From positions 1 through 48,171 of the forward strand of contig JBMNOU010000007.1 in assembly GCA_050943215.1 (NCBI GenBank): a stretch of DNA of 48,171 nt, written 5' to 3'. Made by a program: the position numbers and the translations under genes. The notes beneath the pieces were generated by a model. The model searched no databases. It was given only the letters and a program-made list of their open reading frames with translations, and was not told where the DNA came from. Positions 41,543-48,171 of this stretch are shown in pieces (the stretch's first letter is position 1; each line of letters opens with the position of its first letter). This DNA is from JBMNOU01 sp050943215. GTDB taxonomy: Bacteria; Bacillota; Clostridia; Christensenellales; SZUA-584.

Positions 41543-42151
41543 TTAAAGTCCTAACTCCTCATTAACAAGGATCAATGTTATTTTAAGTCCATACGGTTTC
41601 TTTCTATGAATTGTCATAACGCTACAGATACATTCTGGGGACAAACAGTCTTCACATTTTCCCGTAATGGTGCAAGGAGTTTTCCGATTATATCTCTTTG
41701 CATTTTTAACCGCAGCGGTATTTCGCGCTCGGTTTATAGCTTCTTCAAGTGATTCAGTAATTTTATTTTTTCCTATAACATATATAACCTGTTTCGGTCC
41801 ATAGCAAGTTGCGGCAATACGGTTTCCTGTACCATCAATATTGACTATTTGACCATCATAAGAAACTGCGTTTGCAGATGTCAGATATATGTCTGCTAAC
41901 AATGCTTTCTTTGTTTCATCCTCTGAGCTGCCGGGGACATGCTGATATATAGCGGAAATCTGCTTTGCCCAAATCTCCTTAATCCCTAAGGATTCCAATG
42001 TTAATGAATTTCCCATCCCGATAATCATATCATCTTTTACAGGAAATGTTTCTAAAATATAATTGATTGCTTTTTGTTTATCGTTGCAAACAACTGTATT
42101 AAATCCTCTTTTATTGAAATTCTTTTTTAGGATTTCTAAATTTAAATCCAT
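41543..42151 (-). CDS. LUD-domain (LutC/DUF162-like) protein
   Basis: 202 residues from ATG at 42151 after AGGAAGG. The family's glycine-rich IIGMGNSLTLESLG and the later SANAVSYDGQIVNIDGTGNR, IAATCYGPKQVIYVIGKNK and EEAINRARNTAAVKNAKRY blocks are clear, followed by a Cys cluster (CTITGKCEDCLSPECIC) that may hold an iron-sulfur or zinc centre. Stand-alone LUD proteins of this type are widespread in clostridia. The lut relatives take part in lactate oxidation, but this short Cys-rich form is functionally uncharacterised. AT-rich and unrelated to the pilus genes around it, so likely a chromosomal-type passenger. Confidence 0.9.
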   Translation of the reverse strand: MDLNLEILKKNFNKRGFNTVVCNDKQKAINYILETFPVKDDMIIGMGNSLTLESLGIKEIWAKQISAIYQHVPGSSEDETKKALLADIYLTSANAVSYDGQIVNIDGTGNRIAATCYGPKQVIYVIGKNKITESLEEAINRARNTAAVKNAKRYNRKTPCTITGKCEDCLSPECICSVMTIHRKKPYGLKITLILVNEELGL

Positions 42152-42247
42152 AATTGAAATTATCCTTCCTGTAAAAAGATTGTACTCTGTATACCGTATT
42201 GCTCAAATAAGCATAATCGGTAGTCGGTCAGCCCGCCAAATTTCTGT

Positions 42248-42574
42248 TTAACGGTCTTTTGAATTCCTCCCATAATGTATAACCAATACAATCGCATTTA
42301 GTATAATTGTAACTGTGAAAAGTAAAGTGGCGACCATTGCCACTGCGGAGGATGTGTCCATAAGTGCCGACCAATCTTCTATTTTTACCAGATGATCAGT
42401 ATAGTAAATTTGCATACACAGTGAGATGGCACAGGCGCTGACGCTTGTTACGGAAAATACAACCCAGTTCTTGTGATTAGCTTTATTGTGCTGCACGAGA
42501 TTCACAACTGGAAGTATCCAGGCAATCAACCCAAGTATGAGACTCCCTAAATTCAGCAAACCAGCTCCAAACAT
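42248..42574 (-). CDS. Small polytopic membrane protein
   Basis: About 108 residues from ATG at 42574 (MFGAGLL) after AAAGGAGCAAGTT. Three hydrophobic spans are visible (LNLGSLILGLIAWILPVVNL, WVVFSVTSVSACAISLCMQI, VAMVATLLFTVTIILNAIVL) with a short soluble loop (YYTDHLVKIEDWSALMDTSS). Similar small membrane proteins are common in clostridial genomes, but no function is known to me. It is 96 bp upstream of the LUD gene on the same strand and may be co-transcribed with it. Confidence 0.72.
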   Translation of the reverse strand: MFGAGLLNLGSLILGLIAWILPVVNLVQHNKANHKNWVVFSVTSVSACAISLCMQIYYTDHLVKIEDWSALMDTSSAVAMVATLLFTVTIILNAIVLVIHYGRNSKDR

Positions 42575-42659
42575 AACTTGCTCCTTTCTGCGCATTATAT
42601 CGACTGTTTAGTTGGCTCTACAAATTGTTTGCGCCTCAATTGCTACAGATTCAATTATA

Positions 42660-42692
42660 ACATGCCCTACAGCCTATCACCATAGGGCATGT
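42660..42692. terminator. Strong hairpin after the adhesin gene
   Basis: ACATGCCCTA (42660-42669) and TAGGGCATGT (42683-42692) form a perfect 10-bp stem with a 13-nt loop, starting 11 bp beyond the adhesin stop. The run of T is poor, but position and strength fit a transcript end. It also separates the pilus adhesin from the LUD block. Confidence 0.65.
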
Positions 42693-42702
42693 CACTCATT
42701 CG

Positions 42703-45276
42703 TCACCTCTGTATCGTTGTGATCCGGTCATACATATCGCCCTCAATCGTTAGCGAGTCGGTAATATGACTATATAGCTGGCCTACCGGCGACCACGCGT
42801 AAAACGCCTGCGACCACGCGATATATTCTCCGTCAGGATACCAAAGCGGCGTATAGTGCAACCGGCTTCCTGTCGTTGAATACGGATTAATGGGAAGCTG
42901 CCATGTCACCGTCATATCTCCGGCTTCGCCTGTCTTGACCTCCAGACTGTCCCGTACGTTCTGCCATTCGGATAGCTGTCCGTAGGCGCTTTCGGGATAA
43001 CGCGTCCATACCATCTGGACACCGACGAGCTTTTCGGGATGATCATAGTTCGTGGATATAGTCGTTGTACATTGAACGCTGAACCCAAAGCCCGATTCCA
43101 TCTGACGGGGTTTATCGGGATAAGCGATGCGGCTGTCGGGCAGGACCATAAACGTGGTGGTAAGACGAGTATAGAAGGTTTTTGTGACGTAATTACCGCC
43201 TTCCAGCCGAACCTCCTGCCATGTATGATAACAGGATGAAGCGGTGTTTGGCAAATCAACAAGCCCATACGCCTCATACCGCTGCTCCATCGCGCTGCTA
43301 TCGGGGTCGGCTACAATAGAAGCCGGGACAGAGAGCACCTGAATATCCTTTGTTAAAACGTTGTTGCCTTCGTCCGTCTCATTCAGCGCGCCATCCGGGT
43401 CTGCGGTCAGCCTGACGGTATAGCTTCCTGTTGCCGGTACGGTGATCCTGAACACCGCAAGGTTGCTGCCGTTTCCGGCAATAGGGATGCTCTCCGTATA
43501 CGATGCTCCACCTATCGTCAGCCGTATGGCGACGAAAGGAACGGGCTGCGCCGTATTGTTTCGTACAACAGCCGATACCGTAACGTCCATGCCCGTGTAC
43601 CAATCTGTAATCGTTGAATCCACGATTTCGATGTCCGGGCGAAGCGCGTTGATGGAAATTGTCGCCGAGCGGGAGTTGTTACCCTCGTTGCTTTCTTCAA
43701 CCAGGTTATTTGGGTCAACAAGTGCGGTTATACTAACAGGTTGCGGGCTGAGTGACGTGGGTGCGGTACAGGTGAACATGACTGTCCGGCTTGCTCCCGC
43801 GTTCAGCACCGGTATATTGGCTGAAAAGGTTCCAATACCCTGTACGGTCAGCCGAACTGTGGTTGAAGCAGACGCGTATTGCCCTATGTTCTGTATTGTA
43901 CCCGTAATAGTGATCGTCTCACCGGCTTCATAAAACGCCTTGTCTCCGGCAAGGGAGGTTACGGTGAGGTCGGGCAGCGGAGGGACATATTTCAACACCC
44001 TGAATGAAGCCGACCGGGAGTTGTTGCTTTCGTTGCTTTCAGCGACCACGCCGGTCGAGTCCGCTGTGGCCGTTATAGATATGGTCTTATCCGAAGAATA
44101 CTGTCCGGCCGTATATGTAAAGGTAACGCTCGTGCTTCCGCCTGCCGCAAGTGAAGAGACATATTTCGTCTGCGTTGTGAGATCGCTCGAGGTCAGAGTC
44201 ACATAGAAACCGCCTGCGGAACGAAGCCCCTGATTTTTGACCGTTGCCGTAACAGTAACCGTTTCATCGGCGTTATATGTAGACTTGTATGTACTCAATA
44301 CCGTTACTGTTAAATCGGCGTAGATCTGCGGCGTGCTAAACCAGGTTGAAACGGTCTGCGCCTCGTTGTATTCGGCGGCTTTTGCCACGATTACACGCTG
44401 CAGGCTGCTGGAATCAGGAGCGTATGCGAACATGTTGCTGCGCGTCCGGTTATCTCTGCCCGTTGCCGATATGGAAAAGCCCCTGTTGGCATTCGCTTCG
44501 CTCACCGGTATCCGTATCGTCAGCGTGTCACCGGATCGTCCCGTGTAGCCGGATACGCTGGAGCCGGACGGAAGTCCGGAGGTGTTAAGCGTATACCCGC
44601 CGTTCATGTTAGTCAGCCATACCGTTGATGTACCCACAAAATAACTGCCGCTGATCGACATAGACGGAGTGGACAGAGATACGCTATGCGTCATTAATGA
44701 TTGGGACCGCGCCTGAATCAGCAGCTCAATGGAGAATTGGAGCACATCTGTATAACCCGATCTTGCCCTGATCTTACTGGCTATTCTTCCGCTGGCCGCA
44801 TAACTGCGCAGCTGCGAATCGGAATATGCGCCGAGGTTGGTAAAATTGTATTGCCCTGAAACGCCGTTTTCACTTAGCCAGAACCTAACCGCGTTGGCGG
44901 TTGCGTACCGCGCTTCCGTCCCTGTCAAACCGCCTGTGGCGTACGGATAGCCATTCTCGAGAATGATGCGCAGACCTGTCTGAACACGGGACGAGTAGCT
45001 GCCCAAAATGTCCGAATCATTGTATGGGGCGTTGTGGGGGCTGTCGTTTTTATGCTGCAGGCAGTATGCTACCTGCTCCGCCGACGTCCCGACGACATAA
45101 TGCTCCGGGGTTTTGAGAACTTTCCACCCGCTGCCGCCATTGTAGTCAAACATATTCGTTACGTTTCGGGAGCCGATACTCACAGCCGCCATTGCCGTGG
45201 ATGTGAACAGGACAAGCGACGCCACTGCGATAAGCATTGCGGACAGGGCTATGGCGATTCTTTTTTTCTTTTTCAC
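42703..45276 (-). CDS. Large secreted adhesin with degenerate thioester-like domain and three CARDB repeats
   Basis: About 857 residues. The best start is GTG at 45276, seven bases after AAGGAGG; an ATG at 45297 overlaps the upstream stop. A signal peptide (residues 1-30) precedes a thioester-type (TQXA) domain at ~35-175. That domain keeps the Cys (Cys72, VAYCLQHK) but has ATANAVRFW where a TQ-x-A motif is expected, so the Gln is missing. Three CARDB/Ig-like repeats follow (about 320-635), each ending in ESNESNNSRSA or a variant (ETDEGNNVL). A C-terminal beta domain follows with Trp/Tyr-rich segments. No LPxTG motif or C-terminal span. It lies downstream of two TadE-like genes, so it is probably a pilus-associated adhesin. 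Confidence 0.85.
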   Translation of the reverse strand: MKKKKRIAIALSAMLIAVASLVLFTSTAMAAVSIGSRNVTNMFDYNGGSGWKVLKTPEHYVVGTSAEQVAYCLQHKNDSPHNAPYNDSDILGSYSSRVQTGLRIILENGYPYATGGLTGTEARYATANAVRFWLSENGVSGQYNFTNLGAYSDSQLRSYAASGRIASKIRARSGYTDVLQFSIELLIQARSQSLMTHSVSLSTPSMSISGSYFVGTSTVWLTNMNGGYTLNTSGLPSGSSVSGYTGRSGDTLTIRIPVSEANANRGFSISATGRDNRTRSNMFAYAPDSSSLQRVIVAKAAEYNEAQTVSTWFSTPQIYADLTVTVLSTYKSTYNADETVTVTATVKNQGLRSAGGFYVTLTSSDLTTQTKYVSSLAAGGSTSVTFTYTAGQYSSDKTISITATADSTGVVAESNESNNSRSASFRVLKYVPPLPDLTVTSLAGDKAFYEAGETITITGTIQNIGQYASASTTVRLTVQGIGTFSANIPVLNAGASRTVMFTCTAPTSLSPQPVSITALVDPNNLVEESNEGNNSRSATISINALRPDIEIVDSTITDWYTGMDVTVSAVVRNNTAQPVPFVAIRLTIGGASYTESIPIAGNGSNLAVFRITVPATGSYTVRLTADPDGALNETDEGNNVLTKDIQVLSVPASIVADPDSSAMEQRYEAYGLVDLPNTASSCYHTWQEVRLEGGNYVTKTFYTRLTTTFMVLPDSRIAYPDKPRQMESGFGFSVQCTTTISTNYDHPEKLVGVQMVWTRYPESAYGQLSEWQNVRDSLEVKTGEAGDMTVTWQLPINPYSTTGSRLHYTPLWYPDGEYIAWSQAFYAWSPVGQLYSHITDSLTIEGDMYDRITTIQR

Positions 45277-45293
45277 TGGGAACCTCCTTTCCG

Positions 45294-45758
45294 TCATTCG
45301 ATATACAATACCGACGACCGTACATTCAATGGAATGCTGACTTCAACCATGCCGCCTATATCCCAGGGGAGCGCGATGGCCAGCGTCGCGCTGATACTCA
45401 CTGTTTTGTTTTCTACGTCCACCGTCATGTCTTCAAGGCTGTAGATAAGTAGGTCTTCTTCGTACCGGTTCCAGCATCCGCCCTCCAATACGAAGCCTGT
45501 TTCGGTCATGTTTGTATAGAAAGACACCACCGCCGATTCAGCGGGCACATCTAAAACCAAATCGCGTACATGGGCGTTATCCATGTTTTTGTCAACGGTA
45601 ACGGTCGCCGCACGCTGCACTTCAATCTCGCAGGACTGGTATTTGGCATATACCGTCACGCCAGAGTAAACCACAACTGACAGCGTTATAAGTATGAGTA
45701 TCAGAAAAATCGTCCAGATGAGGGCGCTGCCGGCATTGTCCTTAATAAAATATTTCAT
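45294..45758 (-). CDS. TadE-like minor pilin
   Basis: About 154 residues from ATG at 45758, which overlaps the upstream stop as ATGA. The N-terminus (FIKDNAGSALIWTIFLILIL) has the TadE/TadG layout, with a short basic leader, small residues at the cleavage point and a hydrophobic helix (residues ~12-38). A ~115-residue extracellular beta-rich domain follows with CWNRYEEDLLIYSL. Pseudopilins of this kind are processed by A24 peptidases such as the one at 41048 and help assemble Tad/Flp pili. Four bases overlap with the preceding pilin-like gene. Confidence 0.8.
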   Translation of the reverse strand: MKYFIKDNAGSALIWTIFLILILITLSVVVYSGVTVYAKYQSCEIEVQRAATVTVDKNMDNAHVRDLVLDVPAESAVVSFYTNMTETGFVLEGGCWNRYEEDLLIYSLEDMTVDVENKTVSISATLAIALPWDIGGMVEVSIPLNVRSSVLYIE

Positions 45759-46183
45759 GGCTTCCAATACACCTCCGAAACGCCCCTCGCGGCGGCGGTG
45801 ATTTGCACGTTAATCACGATCGGTTCACCCAGCACAGGGCGCAGGATGACGATGGGGACGGTCTTCGTAAGCGTAACGGTGAAAAGTGTTTTGAGCTGGA
45901 TGGTCTTTGCGGCTTCGTCGTGCCATTCTGTGTCTACCGCCACGCTGTCGGGTTTAAGAAAGCTGCCGTCTGCCATAACGGATGCAAGCGTTTCATCGTC
46001 CGCTCTGCCGTACAGTTCGATAGTTCTGGCCGTATATTTCGCCGTCTGGTTCAGGGACTGCTGCGCTGTGAATATGGGGTACAGCGCCAACAGCGATGCC
46101 ATCAGGGTAAAGATGATCAGGATGGTGATAGCTACGTCGATGTAGCCTTCCGCCGTCTGGTCACGTATAAATTCTCTTTTCAT
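45755..46183 (-). CDS. DUF4320/TadE-like pilin-related protein
   Basis: About 142 residues from ATG at 46183 (MKREFIRDQTAEGYIDVAIT); in-frame starts further up have poor spacing. The basic leader with Glu-Gly-Tyr before a hydrophobic helix (IDVAITILIIFTLMASLLAL) is the prepilin-like pattern of the DUF4320/TadE group. The rest is a beta-rich extracellular domain. The gene is the most upstream pilus gene visible. The motor and platform genes that should precede it (TadA, TadB, TadC) are absent because an IS110-family element begins within 100 bp. Confidence 0.8.
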   Translation of the reverse strand: MKREFIRDQTAEGYIDVAITILIIFTLMASLLALYPIFTAQQSLNQTAKYTARTIELYGRADDETLASVMADGSFLKPDSVAVDTEWHDEAAKTIQLKTLFTVTLTKTVPIVILRPVLGEPIVINVQITAAARGVSEVYWKP

Positions 46184-46268
46184 AATTATGACCATTCCTT
46201 TCTGCGAAAGGCACAAAACGGGATGAAACCGCAAGCCCCTTCGCACGAAGTTTTGTTGTACTATGTTA

Positions 46269-46455
46269 GCGAGGATACTGGCACACTACAGAGCACGCGG
46301 AGGTGAGTGGGCTCAGCGTTTCGCTGACCGAATAATTATGTGTGCCGACCGCTCTTTGAAGCACAAATAAGTGGGACACAGAGCCCGTAAACTTATCTTT
46401 GTAAAGACGCTACTCGTTTTTTGTGTGAGCGGTCAGTCACTGCCGTTATCCTCGC
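46269..46455 (+). ncRNA. Candidate IS110 bridge RNA region
   Basis: GCGAGGATA (46269-46277) pairs perfectly with TATCCTCGC (46447-46455), extended by TGGCA with TGCCG. Inside are TCAGCG-TTT-CGCTGA (46313-46327) and GACCGCTC (46347-46354) with GAGCGGTC (46427-46434), leaving large internal loops. Size (~187 nt), position before the transposase and layout match the bridge RNAs known from IS110 elements. The loop specificities have not been worked out. Confidence 0.6.
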
Positions 46456-46477
46456 ATTCTTTTACGAGGAGACCCAT

Positions 46478-47730
46478 ATGGCACTTAAAATCGTTTACCC
46501 TGTTTGTTGTGGAATCGATGTCCACAAGTCCTTTGTCGTCGCTTGTATCGCTGCAACCAACGGCAAAGGCGTTACGGATTACAAGCGTCACAGATTCTCT
46601 ACTTTTACAGGCGACCTGCGCCTGCTTGCCGAATGGCTGCGGATAACGGCTGCCGGGATGTTTGCATGGAGTCTACGGGGAAGTACTGGATTCCCGTCTA
46701 CAACATGCTCGAATCGACTTGCAATATCGTTCTAGCCCATCCCAAATACGTCAAAGCCATTCGCGGTAAGAAGACTGACGCCCGAGACGCCAAGTGGATT
46801 GCCGACATCTTCAAGCACGACCTCGTCTCCGGCAGCTTTATCCCGCCCTTTGAAATCCGACAGCTTCGCGATCTTATGCGCTACCGCGTCAAGCTGACCA
46901 ATTTCAACACCGGTGAGAAGAACCGCGCTCAGAACTGTCTGACCGTTTCCAACATCAAGCTGGATGACGTGTTCTCCGACGTTTTCGGCAAAAGCGCTTC
47001 CGCTATCACAGACCAGCTCTTACTGCATCCCGACGGCGGCTTTGACGTCGCTCCGCTGATGAGCGCCCAGTGCAAAGCGTCTCCAGGTAAGGTTCAAGCT
47101 GCCATCGACGGCCTGATGTGCTCCGAACAGGTGCAAAAACTCAAAATCATCCGTTCCCACATGGATAGTCTGGAGCTCTGCAAGTCCAATCTTGAATCCG
47201 TCATCCTTTCGCTTGCCGAACCGTTTCAGCCTCAAACCGAGCTTGTCATGACCGTTCCGGGTATCCAGCTCTTTTCCGCTATCTCCATCATCGCGGAAAT
47301 TGGAGTGGATATGTCCGTGTTTCCAACGGCCAAACACCTCTGCTCTTGGGCTGGTCTTGTTCCGCAGAATAACGAAAGTGCTGGCAAGAAGAAAACCGTG
47401 CGCATTACACGAGCCGGAGCTTACATCAAGCCGCTTCTGGTTCAGTGTGCTCTTACCGTCTGCAATTCGGACAAGCACCCTGAAATCAAGTCCCGTTATC
47501 TTGCGCTCAAAAAGCGTCGTGGGCACAAGAAAGCTATTATTGCTATTTGCAGGATGTTATTGACCGCGATCTACGCCATCCTTCAAAAGTCCGAAGCCTA
47601 CAATCCGAATCTTTACAGGAAGGTGGTATCGCTCCCTGCTAATCGGGCTTTTACCATTGAGCAAGCTGTCGCCTTTGTTCAGCGCCACGGCTTTCTTGTT
47701 GTGGATTCTGACGGCGTTATAGCCTCGTAG
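46478..47730 (+). pseudogene. IS110-family transposase with one-base frameshift
   Basis: ATG at 46478 opens the frame (MALKIVYPVCCGIDVHKSFV). It leaves the family sequence near 46639, where CTGCGG seems to have lost one G. Restoring it joins LRLLAEWL to ADNGCRDVCMESTGKYW in the second frame and gives 417 residues ending at TAG 47728-47730. Both family domains are otherwise complete: the N-terminal RuvC-like DEDD part (GIDVHK, CMESTGKYW, KKTDARDAKWIADI) and the C-terminal Transposase_20 part (VPGIQLFSAISIIAEIG, CSWAGLVPQNNESAG) with its Ser. IS110 proteins are normally made from one frame, so this copy is probably inactive unless ribosomes shift. Confidence 0.88.
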
Positions 47731-47842
47731 CCCTAAGTGCCATATTCTGTTTTCAAGCTTCTTTCACCAGTGGCTTTATTTCTTGTACCTTTATGGCGCG
47801 TTACTATGAGTGTGTTTCAAACTTTTCTCCTAAAAAAGTAGG

Positions 47843-47870
47843 TTGTATTTATCCTATATTTGCGTATAAT
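47843..47870 (+). promoter_or_regulatory. Promoter of the Phd/Doc operon
   Basis: TTGTAT (47843-47848) and TATAAT (47865-47870) are separated by 16 bp and lie 18 bp before the antitoxin start with its GAGGTG site. This is a good vegetative sigma-factor promoter. Confidence 0.75.
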
Positions 47871-47888
47871 ATAGTTGAGGTGATAAAA

Positions 47889-48131
47889 ATGTTGGTAAAC
47901 ACAAAAGCCATGTTTCCATTGACCGAAGCTAACCGGAATTTCTCACGTGTTGCGCGAGCGGTTGACGAGCAAGGCTCAGTATTGATTCTCAAAAACAATG
48001 TACCGCGTTATCTGGTCATAGATATAAGCAAAATTGAAGAGATGGACAACGCTGAATCCGAGCGAGTCGAGAATATTGCCACGCGGATCATTAAAGACAA
48101 TCTGCCCGCATTCAAAGCACTGGCAAAATGA
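47889..48131 (+). CDS. phd: Phd/YefM-family antitoxin
   Basis: 80 residues from ATG at 47889 after GAGGTGATAAAA. The N-terminal Phd fold is clear (PLTEANRNFSRVARAVDEQG, SVLILKNNVPRYLVIDISK), followed by a helical tail (ESERVENIATRIIKDNLPAF) that would mask the toxin. The stop overlaps the start of a Doc-like gene by four bases (ATGA). Family knowledge: the antitoxin blocks Doc and represses the operon. The upstream promoter at 47843-47870 is good. The pair probably belongs to the flanking element and not to the IS. Confidence 0.92.
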   Translation: MLVNTKAMFPLTEANRNFSRVARAVDEQGSVLILKNNVPRYLVIDISKIEEMDNAESERVENIATRIIKDNLPAFKALAK

Positions 48132-48171
48132 TCACGCTATCTGTCGAACAGGTCTTGAAGCTCCATGAAAT
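48128..48171 (+). CDS. doc: Doc/Fic-type toxin, N-terminus only (cut by window end)
   Basis: The first 14 codons are visible (MITLSVEQVLKLHE). This is the typical start of death-on-curing toxins (M-I-x-L-S-x-E-Q-V-x-x-L-H-E). The start codon overlaps the Phd stop. Doc toxins phosphorylate elongation factor Tu through a Fic fold; the catalytic HPFxxGN motif would lie beyond the window. Confidence 0.8.
   Translation, partial: MITLSVEQVLKLHE

Larger units (their letters stand above)
46262..47790 (+). mobile_element. IS110-family insertion sequence (ends approximate)
   Basis: A transposase frame on the plus strand (46478-47730) is preceded by ~200 bp of structured non-coding DNA and followed by a short non-coding tail, as in IS110 elements, which carry their guide RNA in the left end. 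IS110 elements lack terminal inverted repeats, so the ends cannot be placed from this copy alone; the limits are estimates. It sits just upstream of the pilus genes in opposite orientation. Confidence 0.7.

Noticed and set aside
46504..47730. IS110 transposase taken as intact from an internal start at 46504
   Set aside because: The N-terminal part in that frame does not resemble the family; the true N-terminus is in the other frame from 46478, showing a one-base frameshift.
1..48171. Search for CRISPR arrays, tRNA or rRNA genes
   Set aside because: No regularly spaced direct repeats, cloverleaf-like segments with CCA-type ends, or rRNA-like sequence was noticed by eye on either strand.

Overview
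The window reads as a mobile accessory region from a low-to-mid GC Gram-positive bacterium, most likely an anaerobic clostridium (class Clostridia). Pointers are strong AAGGAGG-type ribosome sites on nearly every gene, a PrgI/VirB4/VirD4/PcfB conjugation set of the kind found in Firmicutes integrative conjugative elements (ICEs, Tn1549/CTn-like), a Spo0E-like small protein, and single-membrane peptidoglycan enzymes. No rRNA, tRNA, CRISPR array or housekeeping operon was seen. Nothing could be searched, so family names rest on recognised motifs and gene order.

Layout. (1) 1-7560, minus strand: a surface-protein region. Two cassettes each pair an N-terminally membrane-anchored beta-domain protein (6991-7560; 2911-3486) with secreted beta-rich proteins (6347-6949, broken by an in-frame amber codon; 1563-2846 and 1-1482). 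Between them lies a tyrosine recombinase (4764-5876) flanked by 26-bp inverted hairpin repeats. (2) 7642-12775: the distal conjugation genes (NlpC/P60 hydrolase, VirB4, PrgI) plus an opposing zinc-finger gene. (3) 12776-19842: a block of about 7 kb wedged into the conjugation operon. It holds an AbrB/PIN toxin-antitoxin pair, a Spo0E-like protein, a small membrane protein, a SLOG protein divergent from an XRE repressor with shared operators, and a four-gene Tn554/RIT-like recombinase element. (4) 19843-29437: the proximal conjugation genes (TrbL/VirB6-like, MT-A70 methylase, VirB2-like, VirD4, ArdC-like, PcfB, relaxase, MobC), a candidate oriT, then DUF3846/YodL, TOPRIM primase-like and small conserved genes.

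(5) 29510-39509: one giant methylase/helicase gene (about 2,394 aa after splicing), interrupted just after its DEAH box by a group II intron (31399-34213) encoding an RT-HNH protein. Its hydrophilic linker also encodes, in another frame with its own Shine-Dalgarno, a TnpV-like protein (38336-38686). (6) 39524-41034: small ICE proteins and a 28-residue membrane peptide. (7) 41048-46183: the tail of a Tad/Flp-like pilus module (prepilin peptidase, two TadE-like proteins and a large CARDB adhesin), with an unrelated LUD protein and a small membrane protein between. (8) 46262-48171: an IS110-family element with a frameshifted transposase and a structured 5' leader resembling a bridge RNA, then a Phd/Doc toxin-antitoxin pair cut by the window end.

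How it fits together: relaxase, MobC and oriT start DNA processing. VirD4 couples the strand to a VirB4/TrbL/PrgI/VirB2-like channel, and the NlpC/P60 protein opens the wall. ArdC-like, methylase/helicase and primase-like proteins probably protect or process the entering strand. The pilus adhesin and surface cassettes are accessory contact functions. Four recombination systems (lone integrase, Tn554-like trio, group II intron, IS110) have each inserted into or reshaped the element.
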